Positions 54,461 to 62,937 of a DNA stretch of 64,000 nt are shown piece by piece (the first letter of the stretch is position 1; every line of letters begins with the position of its first letter). The DNA is taken from the NCBI GenBank assembly GCA_910577825.1, contig CAJTOK010000002.1, forward strand, positions 1-64,000, given 5' to 3'. The notes under the pieces are model-generated. The model made no database searches, had not been told where the DNA came from, and was given only the letters and a program-made list of their open reading frames with translations. Both the position numbers and the translations under genes were made by a program. This DNA is from an uncultured Lachnospiraceae bacterium. GTDB taxonomy: Bacteria > Bacillota > Clostridia > Lachnospirales > Lachnospiraceae.

Positions 54461-55370
54461 TTAAGATGCTGTCCGAGTCTGGCAGGGTGTACGATATCCG
54501 TTATAACTATGGGGACGAACATGGTTATAGGTTATATATGCAAACTCTTCTACCGCTTGATAAAGTGTTTCCTCTGTCCGAAATTCATACAGGTTTGTAC
54601 ATTCGTTTTTTAATGTGTTGAAGTATCTCTCCATTGGTGCATTATCATATGGATATCCGGCTTTACCCATACTCTGTGTCACATGAACAGATTCGCAAAA
54701 TTCCACAAATGCCTTTGATGTAAACTGAGTACCTTGGTCACTGTGGAGAATTAGCTCTCTTTTGATCGGCGGCTGTGAATCCAGTGCTTTCTGTAGAGTG
54801 CGGATTGCAAGGTCACTGGTGATGTGGCGCTCTGTGATACTTGCAATAACACTCCTGTCATAGAGGTCTATAATGGTGCAGTTATACCGCACTTCATGGT
54901 TGTTAAGGAACAGATAAGTAAAATCTGTACACCATTTTTGGTTGACTCTTTCCGCAGTAAAATCCTGATTTATTTTGTTTTCGAACACTTTATGTGCTTT
55001 ACCACGTTGATAATCAGGCTTTTTCGGGCGCACAATAGAATACAGACCAAGTTCTGTATTCATGTATTTGTGTATGGTCGCAGGGCTATATTCATACCCC
55101 CTGCGTGCCAGATAGACTGTCATGCTCCTGTAACCATCAACTCCATTATGGCTATGATAGATTGCTTCAATCTGTTCCATGACTTCTGATTTTTGGGTAT
55201 AATAATCCGACTTCCGATGTTTTCGGTAGTTATAATAAGCATTGGGACATATGGAAAGCCGTCTGAGTAACCAGCGGACACCAAATTCCTCATAATATTC
55301 ATCTATAAATCGATAAGCCTCTAACCGATTTCCTTCGCAAAGAATGCCGCCGCTTTTTTAAGAAAAGGTT
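54461..55370 (-). CDS. IS3-family transposase OrfB (integrase catalytic domain)
   Basis: The DDE core is intact: CTDFTYLFLNNHEVRYNCTIIDLYDR (Asp), LHSDQGTQFTS (Asp) and NAPMERYFNTLKNE (Glu). The HTH_21-like stretch YHSHNGVDGYRSMTVYLARRGYEYS precedes. The first ATG is 55180, but the frame is open upstream to about 55370 and reads EAYRFIDEYYEEFGVRWLLRRLSICPNAYYNY, typical of OrfB, so it is normally made as an OrfAB fusion by frameshifting. The 5' limit given is where orfA and orfB frames meet. Confidence 0.85.
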
Positions 55371-55604
55371 CTCCTTACGCAATTCCTCAACTTCTTTTTT
55401 TAGATTGAGAACCTCTTTCATGTTATCGTATTGGGCTTTTGATTCCGGGCTTATCTGGCATTCATTGCGGAACTGTTTACACCACGCAGAGATGGCAGCT
55501 TTAGATACACCGTATTCTGCTGTGATGCTTTTGTAAGTACGTCCTTCTTTCTCATGGAGACGGACAATCTTCTTTTTAAATTCAGAAGTGTAGTTTTGTG
55601 ACAT
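55299..55604 (-). CDS. IS3-family transposase OrfA (helix-turn-helix)
   Basis: The protein has 101 residues. YTSEFKKKIVRLHEKEGRTYKSITAEYGVSKAAISAWCKQF is the DNA-binding helix-turn-helix, followed by a leucine-zipper-like LNLKKEVEELRKENLFLKK. After the A6G run near 55357 the frame reads RRHSLRR instead of the usual AAAFFAKE, which appears in the -1 frame; orfB lies in a third frame. A one-base loss in the A run of this copy is possible. Confidence 0.8.
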   Translation of the reverse strand: MSQNYTSEFKKKIVRLHEKEGRTYKSITAEYGVSKAAISAWCKQFRNECQISPESKAQYDNMKEVLNLKKEVEELRKENLFLKKRRHSLRRKSVRGLSIYR

Positions 55605-55680
55605 AATGCTTACCTCTTTTCTTATAGTTTTAATTATATCTCATTAGCCACTCCTGTTACAACTTTATTATAGCATATCA

Positions 55681-55909
55681 AGCAGGGCTTATAGACCAGC
55701 TTGGTACTGAAAAGAAGAAGATTGGACAGGAAATAAAAACTTATATGGATAAGGCAGAATATGCAGAGAATGAAAATTTCCTTGTTTCATGGAAAAACAG
55801 CACTACAAACAGGATAGACACAAAAAAGCTTAAAGCCCAAATGCCAGATATTTATGCCAGGTTTTTAAACACTGTAAAAAGCAGGAGGTTTATTGTAAAG
55901 GCTGTATAA
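55681..55909 (+). pseudogene. C-terminal remnant of YqaJ-type recombination exonuclease
   Basis: Open frame without start, joined to the IS3 end. AEYAENENFLVSWKNSTTNR followed by LKAQMPDIYARF and FIVKAV matches the C-terminal end of YqaJ viral recombinases (lambda-exonuclease-like). The nuclease domain is missing. Together with the truncated integrase it shows that the DNA between them was deleted. Confidence 0.75.
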
Positions 55910-55971
55910 AAACAATACTTGAATGGCAGACAGCATCTTGTTATAATAATATTCAAAGTAAACCTGGTAAT

Positions 55972-57805
55972 ATTATAGCCTCTCGGATTCTCACCAGATA
56001 GTCTGAGAGTAAAATTTGACAACTGAATATTGTGTGATTTTGGAAAGATATCAAATAAACATTAAAAAAAGGGCGCACTTATCCCTTGGAAATTAATGTG
56101 ATTTTTTTGAAAATGTGGTATGATTATTTTGTATTGGCAATTCGTGAGAACGTAAAAATGGTTTCTACACGGGTTGGCATTTTCCATGCATCAAGATGTT
56201 GGAGCATCATGATTGCATAGAGGCGGCAGTACCACATCTTAGAGGAACGGTGTCTGCCGTCTTCTAATTTATAATCTATTTTTTCCCGTTTATTTGACCT
56301 CTCCACAGATGTCCGTCTGTTGTACTCCAGTTTCCATTCCTTACTGTCTCTTGGTGGTATGTTAAAAATCCTTGGATTGTCTTTTTGCTGGATATGTACG
56401 GTCCTTCCGTATTTTGAATCTGAGCAGGGGTGTCCACAGAAACAACCCTTCTTCCGGTTTGCAAGAGGACAGCGGTATTTTTCGCGGTGTTTTGCTTTTT
56501 CCACACCATCGTGGTGCATGCGTAAGCCCAATTTACAGACAGGGACACCATCTTCATCTATGGTAAAGTCATCTTTATATTTGAAGTGCCCTGTATGGCC
56601 GGGATTGAGGTCAATAAAAGGGGTGATGCCGTTTGTTTTGCAGTATTCATAAAGTGGGTAAGCATCATGGGCGGAATCCAGCAGTAGTTTTTCAATATGA
56701 AATCCAGGAAGATAGGATTTCATAGCGAAAAAAGTATGCAGGAAGGAGAGCAGGTCATGCCTGGAAGCACGTTCAAGCATTGGAAAAACAGGAAGGCCGT
56801 TTTCAGAATCAGAAGCAACAAACATGTAAAGATGGTATCCAAAAAAATATTTATTTCTGGAAGAATCCCATCCCCAGTTGCAGTCTGGTTGTGAAAACTT
56901 CCGTTTGCAGCCACAGCCAGAGCCTTTTGGACAGCTGCAAATCCTTTTGGAGCGTTCAAGCCTTGCGGTTTCCAGAGGGGTTCCGTCACCGGCAAGTGAA
57001 AGGTGGCTTGGATGAACCAGCCCCCTGCGGACGGATTCATCAAGGAACTGGGCTTTATACAGCCGGAAGATAAGATAAAACGGATTATTGTTTGGAAGGT
57101 GGATGCGCTGCATAAGTGGAAGGAGTTTTGCAGCGGCACTGTCCGTGTCGCAGGGAGTTTTATCACCACGTTTTTTACCTTTTTCAGGTTTTGGTTTTTT
57201 ATGCTTAATCTGGTTGATGTAGTTGTCTTTGCCAGACTGCCATAACCGGTTAAAAAAGTCATAAAAAGTCCCAACGCCTGGAGTGTCATCAACAGAAAAA
57301 CCGCTGAGGATGGCGTACAAAGGGGTTATTTTAAGCAGCCTGCACCATTGGGTAATGGAAGTTACCCCAAGTACGATTGACAGAAGATAGGAACGGAGCA
57401 GGCAGGAAGGGAAACGTGTGGCAGGTTTACCAAGCAGGGAATAAAACTCCTGCATGATGGTATCCGTTTCAGAGAGATCAAGATACCAGAATTTCACAAT
57501 GATATCCCATGTTTGTTTAGGAACAACAAAGGGGTCAGGGAATAAAGAGAGGAATTCAGACACAAAGGTGTCCTGGTAGGCGGTATGGCCGCCATAATTA
57601 ACAGGTAACATAAAAATCATCTCCAATCAAAAAATGCTTGCCGGCTACGCCGGGGTGAAAAGTGCTTTTTTAATTAAGAGGCGCGAAGCGCCGCATTTTT
57701 TGACTGGTTTGTCAAGTGTTTTTGGCAAAAAAGTGGGGGAATTTTTATAAAACTGGGTTTGAAAGCCGCAGAAAATAAGGGTTGGAGAATCCGAGAGGCT
57801 ATTAT
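55972..57805 (-). mobile_element. Insertion sequence with 16-bp perfect inverted repeats and ATTAT duplication
   Basis: The terminal repeats AGCCTCTCGGATTCTC (55977-55992) and its reverse complement (57785-57800) are perfect and flanked by the 5-bp direct repeat ATTAT (55972-55976, 57801-57805). The intact transposase and clean duplication suggest a recent insertion. It separates the yqaJ remnant from the toxin-antitoxin genes. The family was not assigned. Confidence 0.88.
56124..57611 (-). CDS. DDE transposase (IS4/IS1182-like; family not assigned)
   Basis: The protein has 495 residues. Putative catalytic acids: SLAGDGTPLETARLERSK (Asp), LLLDSAHDAYPLYEYC (Asp) and RRTSVERSNKREKIDYKLE (Glu in the YREK-like box). 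A Cys-rich stretch CSCPKGSGCGCKRKF and a second CPLANRKKGCFCGHPC may bind zinc. The N-terminal FPSCLLRSYLLSIVLGVTSITQW is helical. The start MLPVNYGG at 57611 is preferred, with GGAG 9 nt upstream; TTG 57626 is less likely. Confidence 0.8.
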   Translation of the reverse strand: MLPVNYGGHTAYQDTFVSEFLSLFPDPFVVPKQTWDIIVKFWYLDLSETDTIMQEFYSLLGKPATRFPSCLLRSYLLSIVLGVTSITQWCRLLKITPLYAILSGFSVDDTPGVGTFYDFFNRLWQSGKDNYINQIKHKKPKPEKGKKRGDKTPCDTDSAAAKLLPLMQRIHLPNNNPFYLIFRLYKAQFLDESVRRGLVHPSHLSLAGDGTPLETARLERSKRICSCPKGSGCGCKRKFSQPDCNWGWDSSRNKYFFGYHLYMFVASDSENGLPVFPMLERASRHDLLSFLHTFFAMKSYLPGFHIEKLLLDSAHDAYPLYEYCKTNGITPFIDLNPGHTGHFKYKDDFTIDEDGVPVCKLGLRMHHDGVEKAKHREKYRCPLANRKKGCFCGHPCSDSKYGRTVHIQQKDNPRIFNIPPRDSKEWKLEYNRRTSVERSNKREKIDYKLEDGRHRSSKMWYCRLYAIMMLQHLDAWKMPTRVETIFTFSRIANTK

Positions 57806-57825
57806 TTAAAACAGGAGGTATCATT

Positions 57826-58074
57826 ATGTCAAAAAGAAAAGAGATGGCAATGGCAATGCTTAAAGATATGCCAGAAGAAAAAATAGAGTTTGTAATAGAG
57901 TTTTTCCAGCAGTTAGAAACAAGGACAGGAAGAAAGGAGAAAAAACTGACACCTAAAATAAAAGCTTTTAACCAGCTTGAGAATATAAGAAAAAACTTTC
58001 CTGAAAATATTGTTATTGATTATGACAGGGAATTAGCGGAGGCAAGGGATGAAAAATATAACAGTGCTGGTTGA
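57826..58074 (+). CDS. Antitoxin of PIN toxin pair
   Basis: This 82-residue, charged, helical protein (KEMAMAMLKDMPEEKIEFVIEFFQQLETR) has a C-terminal toxin-binding tail (VIDYDRELAEARDEKYNS). ATG 57826 follows AGGAGG. It overlaps the PIN toxin gene by 26 bp. The IS inserted 20 bp upstream, so its native promoter may be lost and transcription may come from the IS or be off. Confidence 0.75.
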   Translation: MSKRKEMAMAMLKDMPEEKIEFVIEFFQQLETRTGRKEKKLTPKIKAFNQLENIRKNFPENIVIDYDRELAEARDEKYNSAG

Positions 58075-58477
58075 TACAAATGTATTACTGGATTACCTTA
58101 CTACAAGGAAGCCATATTTTAATGATTCATATGCTATACTCCTTATGTGTGCAGAAGAAAAGATAAATGGTTATGTTGCATTCCATTCAATACCTGATAT
58201 TTATTATATTTTAAGAAAAACGCATGATACAAGGGTAAGGAGGGAAATGTTACTTGGAATTTGCAATATATTAACTGTAACAAGTGCAAGCCATGAAAGT
58301 GTTATAAGTGCAATAAAAAATGATATGTTTAAAGATTTGGAAGACTGTTTACAGGATAAGTGTGCAGCAGAGATTAATGCAGACTATATAATTACAAGGA
58401 ATATAAGTGATTTTAAAAGTTCAAAAGTAAAAGCTGTAACACCAGAACAGTTTTTAAGCATAACAGGGCAGTTGTAA
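58049..58477 (+). CDS. PIN-domain toxin
   Basis: This 142-residue PIN ribonuclease begins ITVLVDTNVLLDYLTTRKPYF with the first Asp. Later acids include DLEDCLQDKCAAEINADYIITRNISDF (two to three Asp). It overlaps the antitoxin gene. PIN toxins cleave RNA such as tRNA; the target is unknown. A terminator follows. Confidence 0.82.
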   Translation: MKNITVLVDTNVLLDYLTTRKPYFNDSYAILLMCAEEKINGYVAFHSIPDIYYILRKTHDTRVRREMLLGICNILTVTSASHESVISAIKNDMFKDLEDCLQDKCAAEINADYIITRNISDFKSSKVKAVTPEQFLSITGQL

Positions 58478-58501
58478 AAAATTCAGTTGATAAAAATAAA
58501 C

Positions 58502-58539
58502 AATAAAAACGCTGGTTTAGTTAAACTGGCGTTTTTATT
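58502..58539 (+). terminator. Terminator after PIN toxin gene
   Basis: AATAAAAACGC (58502-58512) pairs with GCGTTTTTATT (58529-58539), with T-rich arm as terminator tail. Confidence 0.7.
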
Positions 58540-58570
58540 GTTGCAGTTATAATGGAACGGAGGGATATAT

Positions 58571-59143
58571 ATGGTAAATAAGACCATACGCCTTTTAAGG
58601 GCAGATGAGATTGAGTGCAGGGTATCATCTATAAGTAAAAATGGTGTGAGCCTCCTGCTTTACAAAGATGCAAGGGTAGACCAGAGGATACTTGATGAAA
58701 CATTTGGCATATTCGGCTGGAAAAGAAGCCACCAGTGTATTGATGGGAATTTATATTGTACAGTAGAAGTCTTTGATAAAGAAACAGGGATATGGGTTTC
58801 AAAGCAGGATGCAGGAAGTACAGGCAAATCAGAAAAAGAGAAAGAAAAATCGCAGGCATCGGACTCTTTCAAGCGTGCGTGCTTTAACTGGGGCATTGGA
58901 AGGGAACTTTACACAGCACCTTTTATATGGATACCAGTATGCAGAGGATATAAAAAAGCTAATTCAAAAGATTTTATGTTGCTTCTATATGCGGAAACAG
59001 AATTAGATTATTTACTTGTAATAGATATTACTAATGATGATACACCACCATTATATTTCCAGGGAAATTCAGATAATAATTATACTGCTAAAATTTTATA
59101 TGACCAATTTAAATATGCTATTGAAAAGGAAATAAATATATAG
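58571..59143 (+). CDS. Rad52-family single-strand annealing protein
   Basis: This 190-residue phage-type protein has NGVSLLLYKDARVDQRILDETFGIFGWKRSHQ at the N-terminus and ASDSFKRACFNWGIGRELYTAPFIW around residues 95-120, the Rad52/Sak-like hallmark (SDALKRA..WGIGRYLY). It would anneal single strands during element replication or recombination, probably with the now truncated YqaJ exonuclease. ATG 58571 follows GGAGGG. Confidence 0.8.
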   Translation: MVNKTIRLLRADEIECRVSSISKNGVSLLLYKDARVDQRILDETFGIFGWKRSHQCIDGNLYCTVEVFDKETGIWVSKQDAGSTGKSEKEKEKSQASDSFKRACFNWGIGRELYTAPFIWIPVCRGYKKANSKDFMLLLYAETELDYLLVIDITNDDTPPLYFQGNSDNNYTAKILYDQFKYAIEKEINI

Positions 59144-59180
59144 AACAAGCAATAAAAAATTTAGAAGGGAGAATTATAAT

Positions 59181-60866
59181 ATGAGTAAAAAAGGCATTCC
59201 AAGTATGGATGAATTGTTTAATGAAAATATTCCTGAACGCAATGAATTAGAAAAGTGTTCTTTTAACCCTGCAAATTATCACGAAATAAAAGATATAGAA
59301 GAATGTTTAAAAAAACATATGGAAATTTCTGTTACTGATAAAAGTGCTTATAAAAATAAACGTAAACAAAAAACGCAAAGATACAATATTAATAAAAATA
59401 TATATATCGGCTTATATTATGAAGATTCTAAAACAGATATATCAAATGATACTTTGATTGTAAATAGTGATACCTCTAAAAACAAGCATAAAAATAAACA
59501 AAAGCCTGAAGGATATAATAACAAAAAAAATATATACCACACTGGTTTAGCTTTTAAAGAAGTCCGAATGCAGGAAATTGAAGAAATTATAATAGAAAAA
59601 GCTAATATCTGTATTATATATGGAAACTTATGTATATGGAATGGACACTATTACCGCCAGCTTAACCGCCAGCAATTCGCACAAGAAGTAAGAAAATTAA
59701 TTCCTCCTGATAAACAAAAACAAATATCAAGGTATAGCAGAATAAATGAAGCATATGAATACATGCTTGCTAATGATAGCATTAAAAATAAATTTACAGA
59801 TAATCAAATTGCTGCTGCAAAAAGAATGATAGTCTTTAATAATGGCATATATGATGCAAAAAAGGGCAAATTACGTGAATTATCATCATTTTATCCTGTT
59901 ATTTTCAAAGTTGATGCTGATTACAGGGGAGAAAGAAACTTAGATACAGAGAATATGGATAAAGTTATTAATAATGCGTCTGGAAATGATGAAGATGTAT
60001 TAGAATTATTTTACCAGGTATTAGGTTATATTATTTCACAGGGAATTGATGCTAAGAAATTTTTTGTCTTTGCTACAGCTTCTGATAGTGGAAAAAGTAT
60101 TATTGAAGAATTTTTAGGACGGTTGTTAGGAGAAGATAATATTGCAACTGTTCCTTTAAATAATCTGGGGTCAAGGTTTGCTATTGGCAGTATACAAAAT
60201 AAAATACTAAATTATAATATGGATTTACCTGACCAGGAATTAGATAATAATTCTGTTCAAAGACTGAAACAACTTACAGGAGATTAAAAAATAGACTGTG
60301 AAGAAAAATATGTACAAAGTAAAACCATAGAACACCACTGCAAGTTTCTCTTTGCCAGTAACCATCCGGTACGTTTAAAGTATAAAGACAACGCATTTTA
60401 TGAAAGACTTGTACCTGTTCCATTTATTTATTCTACATGTAATGAAGAGAAAGATTATAATCTGCCCCAAAAACTGTGGAAAGAGCGCCATGCTATTGCA
60501 ACTAAAGCAGCATTAGCATACCACCAGTTATATAATAATAATTATATTTTCAAAAAACCATATATAGCTGAAACAATAGTTAATGAATGGAGAAATGATG
60601 GCAATAATTACTTTTACCAAAAATTCTGGGAAGAAAGGTGTGAACTGGAATATGGACAATTTTTGCCAACAGATATTGCTTTTAAAGAGTTCCAGGACTT
60701 CTGTATGGAATATGGAAAGGTAATATCTAATGAAGAAAAAATAAATTTTTCAAAGACTTTCCGAAAGTTATTTAATCTGGAAAATAGTAAAAAGCGTGTA
60801 AGAGGGTATTCATCACCGGTTCATGGATATATTGGAGTAAAATTAAAGCAGGCTATTATAATTTAG
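59181..60866 (+). pseudogene. D5-type primase/helicase with in-frame stop
   Basis: ATG 59181 runs 368 codons to TAA 60285; the same frame continues to TAG 60864, giving 561 codons in all. MIVFNNGIYDAKKGKLRELSSFYPVIFKV is the D5_N block, and ATASDSGKSIIEEFLGRLLGE is the Walker A helicase motif. The stop interrupts the LKQLTGGDxI motif region, where LTGD-stop-KIDCEEKY is read. After it, FLFASNHPVRL (sensor-1 type) follows. One substitution explains the loss. The helicase domain is split, so replication function is probably lost. Confidence 0.85.
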
Positions 60867-60967
60867 TATTAAAATACAGGTATTATACACTATCGCAGTT
60901 ATAGTAACTCATGTAATTTAATTTACATATTATATATTTATATAGACATAGAAAGGAGATTGTTATT

Positions 60968-61162
60968 ATGGACAAAACAGTATACACAGTTGCAGAAGTA
61001 CAAAAACTATTAGGAATTGGCAGAGGTTGTGCTTATCGTTTATGTAATGGACAAGCTTTTGTAGTAAAAAAGGTTGGGCGTAGCATTTTAATTCCTATTA
61101 AATCTTTTAATGAGTGGTTATATTCTGATAATAAAGAACTACCTGTATCTGAAGAAATTTAA
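60968..61162 (+). CDS. Excisionase-like helix-turn-helix protein
   Basis: This 64-residue protein reads VYTVAEVQKLLGIGRGCAYRLCNGQAFVVKKVGRSILIPIKSFNEWL, the MerR/excisionase winged-helix pattern with C-terminal WL. It may act as Xis or regulator for the element. ATG 60968 follows AAAGGAG. A strong terminator lies downstream at 61210-61240. Confidence 0.8.
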   Translation: MDKTVYTVAEVQKLLGIGRGCAYRLCNGQAFVVKKVGRSILIPIKSFNEWLYSDNKELPVSEEI

Positions 61163-61209
61163 TAAATACCACTAGAGCAGAAAAATAATAAAAAATTATT
61201 GTGTTATGG

Positions 61210-61240
61210 GGAGCTGTGTCTGGTACACAGCTCCATTTTT
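61210..61240 (+). terminator. Terminator after excisionase-like gene
   Basis: GGAGCTGTG and CACAGCTCC form a 9-bp stem with a 7-nt loop, followed by ATTTTT. Confidence 0.85.
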
Positions 61241-61306
61241 AACATAATGGAGTTTATTTGTCCGTTCCTTGTTACAAAGATAAAACTAAATACAAATACA
61301 GGTGTA

Positions 61307-61430
61307 AAAATTGCATAATGAAACAAAATATGTTATTATAGACACATGTTCAGACTAGTTTAAAATTATTTTAAGTGAGGTATAATTTTAAAAATTGTAC
61401 AGATAAAAATATATGTTATCATATGTTGCC
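61307..61430 (+). repeat. vapB upstream sequence duplicated at 62555-62667
   Basis: Starting TTGCATAATG and containing ATATGTTATTATAGACACATG and TATAATTTTAAAAATTGT, it is clearly similar to 62555-62667. It lies directly upstream of vapB. Confidence 0.65.
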
Positions 61431-61452
61431 TTTAAAAGGAGGTGTTTCCATT

Positions 61453-61677
61453 ATGACTGCAAAGGTTTTTCAAAATGGCGGATACCAGGCTGTAAGCCTG
61501 CCAAAAGAATATAATTTTGAACAGGGTGAGGTTACTATTAATAAGATAGGTGATATAGTATTTTTAATGCCAAAAGACAGTAAATGGCATGGATTATTAC
61601 AAAGCCTGGGATTATTTTCCAGTGATTATATGTCAGAAAGGGAACAGGGGGTATTACAAGAAAGGGAAGAATTATGA
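61453..61677 (+). CDS. vapB: VapB-type antitoxin
   Basis: This 74-residue protein begins TAKVFQNGGYQAVSLPKEYNF, the AbrB/SpoVT-like DNA-binding start of VapB antitoxins. The C-terminal tail SDYMSEREQGVLQEREEL binds toxin. ATG 61453 follows AGGAGG at 10 nt; the frame extends upstream to 61375 without a site. It overlaps vapC by 4 bp (ATGA). Confidence 0.9.
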   Translation: MTAKVFQNGGYQAVSLPKEYNFEQGEVTINKIGDIVFLMPKDSKWHGLLQSLGLFSSDYMSEREQGVLQEREEL

Positions 61678-62069
61678 AATATATGTTAGATACTAATACA
61701 TGTATATTTGCAATTAAACAAAAAGGAAATGTCATTGCTAACCTTATGAAATACAAGCCAGAAGATATATGTATTTCTTCTATAACATACGCAGAGCTTG
61801 TTTATGGGGTGGAAAAAAGCCAGGCGAAGGATAAGAACAGGTTTGCCCTTACATTGTTTTTGTCTGATATCCAGGTTATCTTATATGATGATAATGCAGC
61901 ACAGGAATATGGCTATATAAGGGCAGATTTACAACAAAAAGGAATACCTATTGGACCTATGGATATGCTGATTGCTTCACATGCAAAGGCACTGGGTATT
62001 ACCATAGTTACAAATAATACAAATGAATTTAAGCGGGTAAGTGGTCTTAAATTAGAAAACTGGTTATAA
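61674..62069 (+). CDS. vapC: VapC PIN-domain ribonuclease toxin
   Basis: This 131-residue protein reads YMLDTNTCIFAIKQKG (Asp), ISSITYAELVYGVEKSQ (Glu), IPIGPMDMLIASHAKALG (Asp) and TNNTNEFKRVSGLKLENWL (Asn/Asp region): classic VapC, a group known to cleave initiator tRNA. All PIN acids look intact. It is the last gene before the right end of the element and may stabilise it. Confidence 0.93.
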   Translation: MKYMLDTNTCIFAIKQKGNVIANLMKYKPEDICISSITYAELVYGVEKSQAKDKNRFALTLFLSDIQVILYDDNAAQEYGYIRADLQQKGIPIGPMDMLIASHAKALGITIVTNNTNEFKRVSGLKLENWL

Positions 62070-62390
62070 ATTCACTTTAGAAAATAATTTAATCTCATTA
62101 AGCAAGCCGCCAATGCCTGCTTGCCTGTAATCTTTGGTTGCTTGCAATGCGGATTGCGGATATTTGCTTAACAAAATTTTTGGTATAGGATGGAACTAAA
62201 GGCACAATACAAAATTCTGGTAGACATTTGGTAGACACCAGCTTTTTGAAACTGCTTGGAACACATAATATTTGTATGAAATACCAAAATACCATAAGAC
62301 AATAAAATCAGGTGTTAATAATAGAAAATACAAGGCTTAACGGTAATTGGAAAATACCCAGGGATATTGCATGGAAATTACAGTACAACT
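62070..62390. other. Non-coding right end of element
   Basis: No supported gene. It contains a GCGGAT-rich repeat fragment (62115-62167) resembling the 19607 element and the right arm sites: TGGTAGACA at 62218-62226 and TTGGTAGACA at 62228-62237. Confidence 0.5.
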
Positions 62391-62434
62391 CTTTGACTCC
62401 TGCATCCGTGGGTTCAAATCCCGCTGGCCCAGTT
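62391..62434 (+). repeat. attR: 44-bp direct repeat of tRNA-Gln 3' part
   Basis: Matches 53090-53133 with one difference (T for C in GCATCCGTGGG). No complete tRNA can form here. The hairpin AAACACACCTGGA/TCCAGGTGTGTTT (62435-62468) follows, likely the original tRNA-Gln terminator. Confidence 0.9.
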
Positions 62435-62468
62435 AAACACACCTGGATTATCTGTTCCAGGTGTGTTT
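62435..62468 (+). terminator. Terminator following attR
   Basis: A perfect 13-bp stem (62435-62447 with 62456-62468), 8-nt loop, then TA-rich tail. Confidence 0.75.
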
Positions 62469-62554
62469 TATTTACCAGGAAGCCCGCTTTTTTATAGAAA
62501 TATATACCATATTTATAATAAACGTCATAAATAAAAAAATTAAATATAACTATG

Positions 62555-62667
62555 GAAACTGCATAATAAAATATGTTACTATAGATACATGTTTAAATTG
62601 GTTTGTATTAAAATATAATTTTAAAAATTGTGTACTTTATAATATATACATTATCATGCGTTATCTA
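62555..62667 (+). repeat. Second copy of vapB upstream sequence, outside attR
   Basis: Similar to 61307-61430 with small indels (shared TGCATAAT, ATATGTTA, TATAATTTTAAAAATTG and TTATCAT segments). No vapB follows. Confidence 0.6.
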
Positions 62668-62670
62668 TAA

Positions 62671-62868
62671 ACTGATAGTTTTGACAATAAACCAGAACCA
62701 AAAATAAACCCATGCCAAAAAGATAATGCTCCAATAGCAGATGCTTGTATAGTTACTTTTTCATATATAATTGAAAAATATGTGAAAGATAATTACGAAT
62801 TAGAACAAACCGGACAATCTGTAGCTGTTACTGGCAATCTGCCAATACTATCTTATATAATTACATAA
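62671..62868 (+). pseudogene. Gene fragment, possibly nucleoside phosphorylase N-terminus
   Basis: A 65-codon open frame without start codon reads SFDNKPEPKINP...IADACIVTFSYIIEKYV, which resembles the N-terminal segment of purine/uridine phosphorylase-family proteins (a FDNxxxAxINP then VVTFS pattern). It stops at TAA 62866. No ribosome site. Identity is tentative. Confidence 0.35.
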
Positions 62869-62937
62869 AATAGAACATATAGAAACAAGTCTGTATGCTC
62901 TATTTTATATAAAAAATGCTTGCCTGGCGGCAGGGGT

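Larger units (their letters stand above)
54389..55680 (-). mobile_element. IS3-family (IS150-like) insertion sequence
   Basis: Ends start TGTAGTGGTCAAGC (54389) and, inverted, TGATATGCTATAA (55680), both leading to a shared TTGTAACA...GTGGCTAA-like block. orfA and orfB are on the minus strand. The flanks do not show a target duplication and join unrelated genes, which fits a deletion starting at the IS. Ends are approximate. Confidence 0.75.
53090..62434 (+). mobile_element. Degraded integrative element in tRNA-Gln (about 9.3 kb)
   Basis: Bounded by the 44-bp attL/attR repeat. Contents in order on the plus strand: terminator, integrase arm sites, broken integrase, IS3, yqaJ remnant, second IS, PIN toxin pair, Rad52-like protein, interrupted D5-type primase, excisionase-like protein, vapBC, right arm sites. 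No structural phage genes, mobilisation or conjugation genes remain. It looks like a prophage or ICE relic reduced by deletion and IS insertion. Confidence 0.88.

Noticed and set aside
62391..62434. Second tRNA-Gln gene
   Set aside because: Only the 3' part from the anticodon loop on is present; no acceptor 5' strand or D-arm, so it is attR.
62312..62497. 61-codon open frame over attR
   Set aside because: It is a translation of the tRNA-Gln duplicate and terminator, without a ribosome site.
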